The position numbers and the translations under genes are program-made. Shown here piece after piece: positions 31,527-38,488 of a stretch of DNA of 64,000 nucleotides. The number at the start of each line of letters is the position of its first letter. Position 1 is the stretch's first letter. The notes below the pieces were generated by a model. It saw only the letters and a program-made list of their open reading frames with translations. It was not told the DNA's origin and made no database searches. The stretch spans positions 1 to 64,000 of the IMG/VR virus record IMGVR_UViG_3300047472_000134; one strand, written 5' to 3'. The DNA is from a virus.

Positions 31527-32067
31527 CGCCTGGCTGCACCCAGAAGCAGGGTGGGCGCACGCCAACTACGACGAGATCCGCAAGCATTGCCTGAACGACG
31601 GCCCTCTTCCAATTCCGCTCTATACCCACCCATCGCCCACTCATAATGTGAGCGGGCTGAGCGAAATATTAGCGCTTAACGACGCACTGATCTGGCTTCT
31701 CTGGATTTACCAAAAGAATGAGTTTGCGACCAGGCGGGAAATAGTAGAGGTCGCCTCCGGTCCTCAGGCTGGTTTGTCTGAGTTCGCCGCTGAACTCGTA
31801 GGCGACGTCGATGACGACGTCGTCTCCACCGCCATGGCGAGATTTAAGTACCTCTGCTTGCGCCTCTGCCCAGAGTTGGGCTCTTTTCGAATAGCGGAAT
31901 CCGTCGAGGATCAAGAGACCGATGATCCCCATCACAATGAGCCAGTGGACACCCCAGATCACCTCGCTACTCATTTGTCCATTGTGACATGCCTTCTTGG
32001 GGTGAGCAATCGCCCGCCCGTTGCCGCTCGGGCCCACCCCGCGCCCGTAACGAGGGAGGCCGAATGA
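31504..32067 (+). CDS. hypothetical protein with PLYTHP motif; C-terminus uncertain
   Basis: 187 residues if read to the stop at 32067. The first ~48 residues (EPSAWLHPEAGWAHANYDE and GPLPIPLYTHP) match a motif common at the C-terminus of short phage proteins. The remainder lies antisense to a plausible membrane protein gene (31669-31974, minus) and looks less protein-like in the last third. The true product may be intact, or the frame may have lost its original stop. ATG has AGAGGTACC upstream. Confidence 0.5.
   Translation: MSKNNEPSAWLHPEAGWAHANYDEIRKHCLNDGPLPIPLYTHPSPTHNVSGLSEILALNDALIWLLWIYQKNEFATRREIVEVASGPQAGLSEFAAELVGDVDDDVVSTAMARFKYLCLRLCPELGSFRIAESVEDQETDDPHHNEPVDTPDHLATHLSIVTCLLGVSNRPPVAARAHPAPVTREAE
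31669..31974 (-). CDS. DUF3592-like membrane protein, antisense to neighbour
   Basis: 101 residues on the minus strand. One transmembrane helix (HWLIVMGIIGLLILDGF) is followed by a beta-rich soluble part: VVIDVAYEFSGELRQTSL and YYFPPGRKLILLVNPEKPDQ. That ending, a Y-x-F-x-G element then P-G-R/K-x-x-x-L-x-x-N-P, is the DUF3592 pattern. It completely overlaps the plus-strand frame on the other strand. The ribosome site (GGACAA) is weak. Protein features favour this strand over the C-terminal half of the opposite frame. Confidence 0.5.
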   Translation of the reverse strand: MSSEVIWGVHWLIVMGIIGLLILDGFRYSKRAQLWAEAQAEVLKSRHGGGDDVVIDVAYEFSGELRQTSLRTGGDLYYFPPGRKLILLVNPEKPDQCVVKR

Positions 32068-32417
32068 CCAACGTCTACTCAATCGACGTCAAAGTCTGGG
32101 CGACCGCCTACATCAAAGCCGAAACGCCAGAAGCTGCGGCCGAGATCGTTCGCAAGCTGCGGCGCGAGTGCCTGCAGATGCCGGAAGACAACTATGATGT
32201 TGGCGACGACCGCGTTCCCGTCTGCGAGATGCGGTTCGATCATTCGGACTTTCCGGAACTGAGCCTAGCCACCAACATGACCGTCGACGCGACGTTCATC
32301 GACAATATCAAGGCCAATGAGCTAGAATTGGTCCACGAATCTGTTTTGAGGGCCGAAGCAGACGCACCGAGCTGCCAGCAGGTGCATCGGGAGGATGGTT
32401 CTCCCGACCAGGCGTAG
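32064..32417 (+). CDS. hypothetical protein
   Basis: 117 residues from ATG 32064 with GGGAGG 4 bases upstream. Starts TNVYSIDVKVWATAYIKAET, with PEAAAEIVRKLRRECLQMPE; the V-x-A-T-A-Y-I-K-A-x-x-x-x-E-A pattern is typical of small phage proteins that pair a strand with an alpha helix. Acidic overall. Function unknown. Confidence 0.6.
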   Translation: MTNVYSIDVKVWATAYIKAETPEAAAEIVRKLRRECLQMPEDNYDVGDDRVPVCEMRFDHSDFPELSLATNMTVDATFIDNIKANELELVHESVLRAEADAPSCQQVHREDGSPDQA

Positions 32418-32444
32418 CCTGGCCCTCGAACTGGAGTCGACGCT

Positions 32445-32534
32445 ATGTGGTTCTTTCCACTCAGCATCACTCTTACGATACGAAAAACCCGCACAGGCTG
32501 GCAGGCTAGTGTGCGGGTCATCTTCGTAACATAA
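32445..32534 (+). CDS. possible 29-residue peptide
   Basis: Frame starting MWFFPLSITLTIRKTRTG and ending RVIFVT, with GGAG 8 bases before the ATG. The beta-hairpin-like pattern with paired basic residues occurs in small phage peptides. It lies in an otherwise empty 187-base gap. Confidence 0.4.
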   Translation: MWFFPLSITLTIRKTRTGWQASVRVIFVT

Positions 32535-32604
32535 GAGCGGGGGGCAGGATTTCGGTCCTGTCCCTTGCTCCAGCAATATATCCCCCAAATCACCGAGATA
32601 CAAG

Positions 32605-32841
32605 ATGACCCTGATCGAACGCTTGAAAAAGCGAGCGGCGGAAGACGCTGTCTGCGCCGCAAACAACGAGGCAGTCGCCTCGGCTCTTGATGGCCAGATG
32701 GCTTTATTCGAAGCCGGCAAGGGCGAGCACAACATCTACGCCGTCCGAATGGCCGTTGACCACCGCAATTGTGCAAAGCGCGATCGGCAATGGAGTGCCG
32801 ATCTGCTCGAGGCTATCGAGATGCTGGGGGCGAAGGCATGA
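32605..32841 (+). CDS. hypothetical helical protein
   Basis: 78 residues, mainly helical (TLIERLKKRAAEDAVCAANN, DRQWSADLLEAIEMLGAKA). ATGA overlap with the following gene. The gap before it carries CCCGCAC/GTGCGGG (about 32487-32518), a 7-bp hairpin. No family recognised. Confidence 0.55.
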   Translation: MTLIERLKKRAAEDAVCAANNEAVASALDGQMALFEAGKGEHNIYAVRMAVDHRNCAKRDRQWSADLLEAIEMLGAKA

Positions 32842-33035
32842 CAGTCTGCCCACGCTGCGACGACACAGGCCAGGCTGACAGCGGCGGTTCGACGCCTTGG
32901 GGTGAGTGGATCACAATCCCCTGCGACTGCAAATCACAGCCCGAATGCTTCGACTGCATCGGAATGCTGTTCCCGACAGGGCTTTGCTACTGCGATGCCC
33001 AAGGCGTACCGAGGGGAGGACCAGACAATGGGTGA
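32838..33035 (+). CDS. small cysteine-rich zinc protein
   Basis: 65 residues with DnaJ-like Cys knuckles: CPRCDDTGQ, CDCKSQPECFDC and CYCD. Two metal sites are likely. Small proteins of this type often bridge nucleic acids or serve as chaperone-like scaffolds; no specific role is evident. ATGA overlap upstream, 8-base overlap downstream. Confidence 0.6.
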   Translation: MTVCPRCDDTGQADSGGSTPWGEWITIPCDCKSQPECFDCIGMLFPTGLCYCDAQGVPRGGPDNG

Positions 33036-33288
33036 ATATGCCGACGCGATGATCGACCGCATGATCTTCGGCGTGGCTCACGACCACCGCCGCAGCCGTC
33101 GCCGGCCGACCTACCAGTCAGGGACCGGCGACTTCATGTGGCGATCGGGTGAGGGCCTGATCAACATGTACGACATGACGCCTGAGCATCGCGAGAACGC
33201 GATGGAAGTCTGCCGACGCAAGGGCAATTCCGGAAAACTCAAACAGCTGCAGCAGGTGCAGGCAGAAATGGCGAAGGTGAAACGATGA
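33028..33288 (+). CDS. hypothetical basic protein
   Basis: 86 residues: EYADAMIDRMIFGVAHDHRR, a basic stretch RSRRRPTYQ, then GDFMWRSGEGLINMYDMTPE and a C-terminal helix KLKQLQQVQAEMAKVKR. The D-F-M-W-R-S-x-x-G element recurs in small phage proteins. Preceded by GAGGACCAGACA. Confidence 0.55.
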   Translation: MGEYADAMIDRMIFGVAHDHRRSRRRPTYQSGTGDFMWRSGEGLINMYDMTPEHRENAMEVCRRKGNSGKLKQLQQVQAEMAKVKR

Positions 33289-33530
33289 CCAACTACCTCT
33301 CGCCCACAGGGGCAGAAATCATCGGTACGGCTGAAAGCGTTCCAGCTGTCGCCGTCATCTCCTCCATTGGTGCTGATGGAACCCCAGTCTATGAGGGGCG
33401 AACAGATCTCTTTTGGGACGCTCAGGTCACACACCGCCGCGACGGCAAGATCCTCTTCCTCGACTACGAGGGTGAGATGTGGACCTTCGACCAGCTCGTG
33501 CCCGAGGAACAATCGGACGCATCCGAGTAG
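33285..33530 (+). CDS. hypothetical protein
   Basis: 81 residues: NYLSPTGAEIIGTAESVPAV, then VYEGRTDLFWDAQVTHRRDG and LFLDYEGEMWTFDQLV. The beginning, P-T-G-x-x-I-x-G-T, and the closing L-D-E/Y-x-G-x-x-W pattern fit a small beta-barrel family found in phages of unknown role. Ends the unit before a terminator. Confidence 0.58.
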   Translation: MTNYLSPTGAEIIGTAESVPAVAVISSIGADGTPVYEGRTDLFWDAQVTHRRDGKILFLDYEGEMWTFDQLVPEEQSDASE

Positions 33531-33565
33531 ATCCTTGCTATTATAGAGGGTTAGCCACGCTGACC

Positions 33566-33619
33566 AGGAAGGAGGTGGTTCAACTGACCGTCCTCGACAC
33601 CGAAGTAGACTTGTAGCCA
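33566..33619 (+). other. strong ribosome-binding sequence without a clear gene
   Basis: GGAAGGAGGTGG is a near-perfect match to the 3' end of 16S rRNA. Six bases after the core comes CTG, which would give a 10-residue peptide ending at TAG 33616; no ATG is placed correctly. It may be a decoy, a leader peptide or an mRNA stabiliser. Confidence 0.4.
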
Positions 33620-33642
33620 GGCCCGCGAAAGCGGGCCTTTTT
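33620..33642 (+). terminator. terminator
   Basis: GGCCCGC-GAAA-GCGGGCC followed by TTTTT. A perfect 7-bp stem with GNRA loop, just before palindrome site 5. Confidence 0.85.
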
Positions 33643-33648
33643 CGTTGA

Positions 33649-33663
33649 GAGTACGACTTACTC
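33649..33663. promoter_or_regulatory. GAGTA-N5-TACTC palindrome, site 5
   Basis: GAGTA-CGACT-TACTC, flanked by TTGA and TCGCC. It sits between a strong terminator and the TAXI-like gene (70 bases upstream of its ATG), so any transcript of that gene must begin near here. Confidence 0.8.
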
Positions 33664-33733
33664 TCGCCTTTCACCAATTCTCGCCGCCGCCGAGCCGAGA
33701 TACCAAAATCCCGCAACCTGATCAGGAGATCAC

Positions 33734-34594
33734 ATGAAGAAATTCTTCCTCGCAGCCGCTTTTGCGCTGCTCGCAATTCCCGCCAATGCCGCCGCAATTC
33801 GCCTCTGCACTGGCGCCGCCGACCAGCCCTACGCCGCGGCTGGCGAACTCATCAAGGACGAAGCCAAGGGAAACGGCCTGGATGTCGAAGTCGTCAAGGA
33901 TACTGGTGGTAGCTGGGGAAACGTCCAGCTCTCTCTCCAGGGTAAGTGCGATGCGATTATCGGCCAGCCTGACGCTCTCGCTTACCTCAAGCGCACCGAG
34001 CCGGCGAACGCCGCCAAGTTCCTGCCGATCGCAGACCTTCACCGTGAATATGCCGCCGCAGTCTGCGGAAAGAATTCGGGCGTTACTGACATCGGGGATC
34101 TCGAAAACGACCCGGCCAAGTATTCCATCGCTCTTGGCGAGCGTGGCTCGGGCGCCTGGTTGATCTGGCAGAACTTCATCTCTGAAGACTCCGACTATTC
34201 AGGCGTCCGAACGACAGCCGAAAGCGGCGATGATGCTCTGTCGGCGGTGGCCAACGACCAGACGACGTGTGCCTTGGTACCAGCCGCTCTCGTCAACTCT
34301 GTGATGCGCTCGGCCGACGAGCTGTACAGCGACAACCTGATCCTCGTGGGCGTCAACGACAAGGACTTCGACGACGCTCCTGATGCCCAGGGCAAGCCAC
34401 TCTACACCTACAGCAAGATCCCCTCGGGCACTTACCCGAAGCTGCAGGGCTGGTTCAGCGGCAAGGCGACAATCAGCTGGCTCGCCAAGGTCTACGTCAA
34501 CAAGGACACGCTGACCGACCAGAACGTCCGAAAGGCTTTGATCCGCTCGGTCATGAAGGCCCGCCAGAACGTCGTCTCCAACTTCGGCTCCTAA
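33734..34594 (+). CDS. secreted TAXI-like periplasmic binding protein
   Basis: 286 residues. N-terminal signal peptide KKFFLAAAFALLAIPANA, with probable cleavage after A-N-A. The mature part is a type 2 periplasmic binding fold: IRLCTGAADQPYAAAGELIK, GGSWGNVQLSLQGKCDAIIG, ALAYLKRTEP, then SIALGERGSGAWLIWQNFI and GDDALSAVANDQTTCALVP. This matches the TAXI branch of solute-binding proteins. The C-terminus has YVNKDTLTDQNVRKALI. Such proteins bind a small ligand in the periplasm; a phage copy is unexpected. It has its own promoter region and terminator. Confidence 0.78.
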   Translation: MKKFFLAAAFALLAIPANAAAIRLCTGAADQPYAAAGELIKDEAKGNGLDVEVVKDTGGSWGNVQLSLQGKCDAIIGQPDALAYLKRTEPANAAKFLPIADLHREYAAAVCGKNSGVTDIGDLENDPAKYSIALGERGSGAWLIWQNFISEDSDYSGVRTTAESGDDALSAVANDQTTCALVPAALVNSVMRSADELYSDNLILVGVNDKDFDDAPDAQGKPLYTYSKIPSGTYPKLQGWFSGKATISWLAKVYVNKDTLTDQNVRKALIRSVMKARQNVVSNFGS

Positions 34595-34611
34595 CAACCG
34601 TCTCTGCGAAG

Positions 34612-34635
34612 GCTCCCCTGCGGGGGAGCTTTCAT
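34612..34635 (+). terminator. terminator after TAXI-like gene
   Basis: GCTCCCC-TGCG-GGGGAGC followed by TTTCAT, 17 bases after the stop codon. Confidence 0.75.
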
Positions 34636-34672
34636 AGAGCCTGTTGGCTCACATCATGAAAGGGCAAGCGCG

Positions 34673-34792
34673 ATGATGATCGCCGTATTCAATAACCTCC
34701 CCGAGTTGATCCTCGGGGTCACCTGGTCCGGTGTCGTCTTCGCCGCCGGCCGTCGTTTCGAGCGCTGGAAAGCCAGCCGGAACGCAATCTAA
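34673..34792 (+). CDS. 39-residue membrane protein
   Basis: Starts MMIAVFNNLPELILGVTWSG and has one hydrophobic span (LPELILGVTWSGVVFAAG), then a basic tail (RRFERWKASRN). AAAGGG lies 10 bases upstream. Two adjacent ATGs are possible starts. Encoded between the TAXI-like and TerB-like genes. Confidence 0.55.
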   Translation: MMIAVFNNLPELILGVTWSGVVFAAGRRFERWKASRNAI

Positions 34793-34827
34793 CTCACCCC
34801 CTCACAAACATCATCAAGGAGATAAGC

Positions 34828-35283
34828 ATGTTTGGTCTGACTAAGAAAATCATCGGCGCTGCAGCAACCGAAATCAAGGGTGCGAACGGCGAGAACAGCG
34901 ATGCACTCGAGGCAGCTTGCGCCGCAGCAGCACTCGCAGCGGCCGGCGACGGTGACATTGGATCCTCGGAGCGCTCCAAGGCTCTCTCGCTTATCAAAAA
35001 CAACAAGCGTATCGGCGGCGTCTACAAGGAGTCGGACATCGAGCGTCTGCTGGACCTCTACTTCAAGAAGGCTGAAGACGGTTCTGGCCGCAATGAGCTG
35101 GCCCGCGAGCTGGGCGACCTGAAGTCCCATCCGAACGCCAAGGTGATGCAGGAAGACTGCTACCTGATTGCCAAGGATGTCTGCACCGACCCGAAGACGG
35201 GCGAGATCGACCCGAAGGAACAGGTGATGCTCGACAAGATCGCCAAGGTTCTCGGCGTCAACCCCGACGACTTCCTGTTCTGA
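34828..35283 (+). CDS. TerB-like protein
   Basis: 151 residues. Helical, with the TerB layout: a first Ala-rich helix ALEAACAAAALAAAGDGDIG containing the acidic D-G-D-I element, S-S-E-R-x-K-A, and at the end TGEIDPKEQVMLDKIAKVLG, the second acidic site (D-P-K-E). TerB folds bind divalent metals and occur in tellurite-resistance and phage-defence operons. AAGGAG lies upstream of the ATG. Terminator follows. A phage version may be structural or anti-defence; the role is open. Confidence 0.7.
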   Translation: MFGLTKKIIGAAATEIKGANGENSDALEAACAAAALAAAGDGDIGSSERSKALSLIKNNKRIGGVYKESDIERLLDLYFKKAEDGSGRNELARELGDLKSHPNAKVMQEDCYLIAKDVCTDPKTGEIDPKEQVMLDKIAKVLGVNPDDFLF

Positions 35284-35308
35284 TCCTCCCAATCAGATGA
35301 CTGCAGCA

Positions 35309-35340
35309 GAGGCCACCCGATTGGGTGGCCTCTTTCATTT
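35309..35340 (+). terminator. terminator after TerB-like gene
   Basis: GAGGCCACCC-GATT-GGGTGGCCTC followed by TTTCATTT; 10-bp perfect stem. Confidence 0.85.
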
Positions 35341-35390
35341 CGAAGCATCGGTGAGAAGTACGACCTGACACCCGCAAACTAGGAGTCACC

Positions 35391-35744
35391 ATGACCCAAA
35401 AATTCCGAAAGGGTGACATCGTCACCGTCCGCGCCGTCGTAACGACCGTTTACGATCATCACGAGGATACAGTTCTCGCGGACCAAATTAAGATCGAGAT
35501 CGACGGCACCCACCAGGGTATCTTCTTGAAGCCGAGCCAGCTCACGATGGAGATCCCATTCTTCGCTCCAGGCGAGCGCGTCCGGACGAAGAGCAGCGTC
35601 AAGAACCCGGTCGATGGCACCGTCATGGCTAACGACGAGGGCCAGGTCTGGGTCAAGTTCGACCACGGCAAGCATGGCACGGTTTCAGCGCTCGAGCTCG
35701 AGCCTATCCCTGCGAAAGTGAGGCCACATGTGGTTGCGGCTTGA
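35391..35744 (+). CDS. hypothetical beta-barrel protein
   Basis: 117 residues with two SH3/KOW-like repeats: KFRKGDIVTVRAVVTTVYDH at the start and FFAPGERVRTKSSVKNPVDG then GQVWVKFDHGKHGTVSALEL. The F-x-x-G-D-x-V / F-x-x-G-E-x-V repeats suggest two small barrels. Ribosome site AGGAG precedes the ATG. The stop overlaps the next gene by 17 bases. Function unknown. Confidence 0.6.
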   Translation: MTQKFRKGDIVTVRAVVTTVYDHHEDTVLADQIKIEIDGTHQGIFLKPSQLTMEIPFFAPGERVRTKSSVKNPVDGTVMANDEGQVWVKFDHGKHGTVSALELEPIPAKVRPHVVAA

Positions 35745-36105
35745 AACCCTCGAGCTTGAACAGATCGTCACGTCGTTGAGGGTTTCCCTCAACGACAACC
35801 AGGACGAGGACAATCGCAGAGCGATCTACAACTTGATCGAAAAGATCAACGAGACGCCAGATCCCGACACCCACAGCTTCGCCAGCGCGGTCGAGACCAA
35901 CGATAACTTAGAGGTCGACGGTGATGTCGTGATCTCTCGTGGCGACGAAGGCGCTTTCGTCATGTCTTGGTCCTGGGTCTCTAACGAGGCAGCAGGCATC
36001 GAACCTGAAGCCGACGCCCAGTGTGAAAACTGCGGCTCCACGGACAACGACGGCTCTGATATCTGCACCGACTGCGGCGGCAAAATTACCAGCGAGGAAG
36101 AATGA
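35728..36105 (+). CDS. hypothetical protein with C-terminal zinc ribbon
   Basis: 125 residues. N-terminal helices (LRLETLELEQIVTSLRVSLN), then a beta-rich middle with DGDVVISRGDEGAFVMSWSW, and a closing zinc ribbon CENCGSTDNDGSDICTDCGG. Shares a 4-base ATGA overlap with the RtcB gene, so the two are co-translated. Confidence 0.6.
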   Translation: MWLRLETLELEQIVTSLRVSLNDNQDEDNRRAIYNLIEKINETPDPDTHSFASAVETNDNLEVDGDVVISRGDEGAFVMSWSWVSNEAAGIEPEADAQCENCGSTDNDGSDICTDCGGKITSEEE

Positions 36106-37493
36106 TTACCGGACACACGCTACTCGAATGGGGCTTCCCGAAAGGCCCCGCTTTCAGTGAGGCTCTGGCCTCGGCGCAGTTTATGGAACGGCAGGGCAGG
36201 GGGCTTGAGGATATCAAGTTCATCATCATGACGCAGGCACCAAAAGTACCCGACGTCATCGAGCTCCGCACCAACTCGATACCGTTCGCTCGCTTCCTGG
36301 AAGCCGAGACCGACGATGAGATGCTGAACAAGATCTCGGTCGTGACCCACATGGACGCTCTGCTGCGGACGCCCACGATTGAGCGTGCCGCGATCATGCC
36401 CGACGCCTGCCCAGCAGGAAGTGTCATGGGGACCATCCCTGTCGGTGGTGTCGTCGCCACGAAGGACGCAATCCACCCTGGCTTCCACTCGGCCGACATC
36501 TGCTGCTCGATGGCCATCTCGGTCTTCAGACGCAACGATGACGTGAGTAAGGTGCTGGATGCGGCCATGAAGGTCACTCACTTCGGACCTGGTGGCCGGC
36601 CGATCATGATTTGGCACGATCGACAGCTCAATCAGCTGATCGATAAGTTCGCCGCGAACCCGTTCCTTGCTGGTCTGGAGCGCTATGCCACCGAGCACTT
36701 CGGCACGTCTGGCGATGGGAATCATTTCCTATACGTTGGCGAAATCGAAAGCACTGGTGAGATGGCGGTCGTCACCCACCATGGCTCTCGCGGCCTCGGC
36801 GCTCAGCTCTACAAGCGAGGCAAGGCAGCTGCAGAACGCCACACCAAAATCCACGCTCCTCGGGTTCCGGCTCACAACGCCTGGATCAAGGCCGAGAGCA
36901 AGATGGGTGAGGACTACTGGGCGGCGCTCCAGATCATCCGCCAGTGGACGAAGCTGAGCCATGCTGCGATCCATCGCGAGCTTGGCCTGGAGATCGGTAA
37001 CGCGATCAAGGACCAGTTCTGGAACGAGCACAACTTTGTCTTCCAACGTACCGATGGTCTCTTCTACCACGCCAAGGGCGCCACGCCGAGTTTCAAGGGC
37101 TACGCCGCCGACGACGAGGGGATGACACTCATCCCCCTCAACATGTCCCAGCCGATCCTGATGACCCGCCACGCGAACAACGAGCAGGCTTTGGGCTTCG
37201 CACCACATGGCGCCGGCCGGAACCTCTCACGGACCAACCACATCAAGCGTCTGAGAGCAGAGTTTGGTGAACTCGGTCCTGGAGAGATCGCTGAAATCAT
37301 GGAACGCGAAACCAAGGGGCTCGACGTCCGCTTCTACACCGGCAAGCCGGATGTCTCGGAGCTACCATCTGCCTACAAGGACGCGGACCAGGTTCGTGCT
37401 CAGATCGAGAAGAACAACTTGGCTGAGATCGTCGACGTGATCCACCCGCGGGGCTCAATCATGGCCGGCAATACCGCTTGGAAGAGAAGATAG
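36102..37493 (+). CDS. rtcB: RtcB-family RNA ligase
   Basis: 463 residues, full length. Key motifs are intact: IPVGGVVATKDAIHPGFHSA then DICC (metal-binding Asp and Cys, about residues 131-134), HFGTSGDGNHFLYVGE (H-x-G-x-x-G-x-G-N-H), VVTHHGSRGLG, FYHAKGATPSF, and APHGAGRNLSR with the guanylylated His. RtcB joins 2',3'-cyclic phosphate or 3'-phosphate RNA ends to 5'-OH ends. In a phage it could repair tRNAs cut by host anticodon nucleases. The usual G around the metal-binding Cys is replaced (ICCS instead of IGCG). No archease partner is seen nearby. Confidence 0.88.
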   Translation: MITGHTLLEWGFPKGPAFSEALASAQFMERQGRGLEDIKFIIMTQAPKVPDVIELRTNSIPFARFLEAETDDEMLNKISVVTHMDALLRTPTIERAAIMPDACPAGSVMGTIPVGGVVATKDAIHPGFHSADICCSMAISVFRRNDDVSKVLDAAMKVTHFGPGGRPIMIWHDRQLNQLIDKFAANPFLAGLERYATEHFGTSGDGNHFLYVGEIESTGEMAVVTHHGSRGLGAQLYKRGKAAAERHTKIHAPRVPAHNAWIKAESKMGEDYWAALQIIRQWTKLSHAAIHRELGLEIGNAIKDQFWNEHNFVFQRTDGLFYHAKGATPSFKGYAADDEGMTLIPLNMSQPILMTRHANNEQALGFAPHGAGRNLSRTNHIKRLRAEFGELGPGEIAEIMERETKGLDVRFYTGKPDVSELPSAYKDADQVRAQIEKNNLAEIVDVIHPRGSIMAGNTAWKRR

Positions 37494-37495
37494 CG

Positions 37496-37750
37496 ATGGC
37501 CGAGACAAACGTTGAAATCCAACAACGAACGATTGTCGTCGAGACTACCAAGACAGTCTCGGTGTTGAGCGTGAGATATGACCCGGCAGAAGTCGACAAG
37601 ATCCTTCTGAATTACGCTCTCGCAAACGAGCTACCTAGACTCGGGTTGGAATCTCACGAGCAGCTGGAAACCAAAGTCGAGGCCCACGTCGACTACTACA
37701 ATGAAGAACACGAGGGCTTCACCGTCGAGATCGTCTTCGAAGGTCAATGA
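37496..37750 (+). CDS. hypothetical protein
   Basis: 84 residues from ATG 37496, starting two bases after the RtcB stop codon. Beta-rich: RTIVVETTKTVSVLSVRYDP and GFTVEIVFEGQ, with a helix AEVDKILLNYALANELPR between. An in-frame TTG at 37478 is a less likely start. ATGA overlap with the next gene. Confidence 0.55.
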   Translation: MAETNVEIQQRTIVVETTKTVSVLSVRYDPAEVDKILLNYALANELPRLGLESHEQLETKVEAHVDYYNEEHEGFTVEIVFEGQ

Positions 37751-38055
37751 CCGTTCTAGCCAACGGCTTCACCTTCTCGCAGGAGGTGGAGCTCTGCGAA
37801 CTCTACTGGCCTGGCCAGCTGGCGCGTAGGCGCACCGGCAAGTCCCGCCGCAATCTCCGAAAAGCAGCCGCCCACAAGTGCCTGACAGATTTCAATCTGC
37901 TTCGGGGGCTCACCTGTGGGAACTGCGTCCACCGCCGGGGCAACATCTGCGAACTGACCTCGGACTTCTACGGCAACACCACCATCAAGAAGGAAGACAC
38001 ATGTCTAGGCCACTCTCCGAGAGAATTGCCGACAAACTCAACACCATCCAGTTGA
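37747..38055 (+). CDS. hypothetical cysteine-containing protein
   Basis: 102 residues. Starts TVLANGFTFSQEVELCELYW; a basic stretch RRRTGKSRRNLRKAAAHK precedes a Cys pair region CGNCVHRRGNIC, then CLGHSP. The C-G-N-C-x(7)-C pattern could bind iron-sulphur or zinc. The last 55 bases overlap the next gene, so the C-terminal tail (PRELPTNSTPSS) may be dispensable. Confidence 0.5.
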   Translation: MTVLANGFTFSQEVELCELYWPGQLARRRTGKSRRNLRKAAAHKCLTDFNLLRGLTCGNCVHRRGNICELTSDFYGNTTIKKEDTCLGHSPRELPTNSTPSS

Positions 38056-38222
38056 GACGGTTACGACCGGAGCCGCCAGAAGCGCGGCTGCTCGATCCTA
38101 TCCACGCCATTCAGTTCGCTATCCAGGCCGACGAGGGGATCGAGTTCCTCCGTAGCTGGAACCAAGGCGACTGGCAGACCTGTGCCCTTTACTGGCCCGA
38201 ATGGCTGACCTTCAATCCCTGA
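38001..38222 (+). CDS. hypothetical protein
   Basis: 73 residues, AGGAAG 7 bases upstream of ATG 38001. Sequence: SRPLSERIADKLNTIQLRRL, then AIQFAIQADEGIEFLRSWNQ and CALYWPEWLTF. The ending resembles a small family with E-G-x-x-F-L-x-x-W. No function known. Confidence 0.5.
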   Translation: MSRPLSERIADKLNTIQLRRLRPEPPEARLLDPIHAIQFAIQADEGIEFLRSWNQGDWQTCALYWPEWLTFNP

Positions 38223-38233
38223 GAGGAAATCCC

Positions 38234-38488
38234 ATGAGAATTTCGATCGTCGCCACTCTGGCGACTGGCATGCTCGCGAGCTGCTGCACCCTTCCGTACT
38301 CGACCATCCAGAAGGGTGAGCATCAGATCCCAGGCCATCCTTACAAGACGGCCGATAACTGCGAGCGCCGAGCGCCGATCGGCAAGTTCGACGCCAAGTG
38401 TGACATCCCGCTTGTCGGTTTCCGCAACTTCGCTGAGCCGTCGATCTCGACCGGCGCCGGAAGTGTCGGGGGCTCGTTCAACTTCTGA
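38234..38488 (+). CDS. small outer-membrane-type lipoprotein
   Basis: 84 residues with a lipoprotein signal: RISIVATLATGMLASCC, lipobox L-A-S-C with the lipidated Cys near residue 17. The mature part has further Cys (CTLPYS, NCERRAP, KCDIP). Probably anchored in a membrane facing the periplasm. GAGAGG lies upstream. Phage lipoproteins of this size can block superinfection at receptors or the DNA-entry step; that role here is conjecture. Confidence 0.65.
   Translation: MRISIVATLATGMLASCCTLPYSTIQKGEHQIPGHPYKTADNCERRAPIGKFDAKCDIPLVGFRNFAEPSISTGAGSVGGSFNF

Noticed and set aside
22985-33530. CRISPR-like or anti-CRISPR arrays among the many small genes
   Set aside because: No regularly spaced repeats exist; small size alone is not evidence for anti-CRISPR function.
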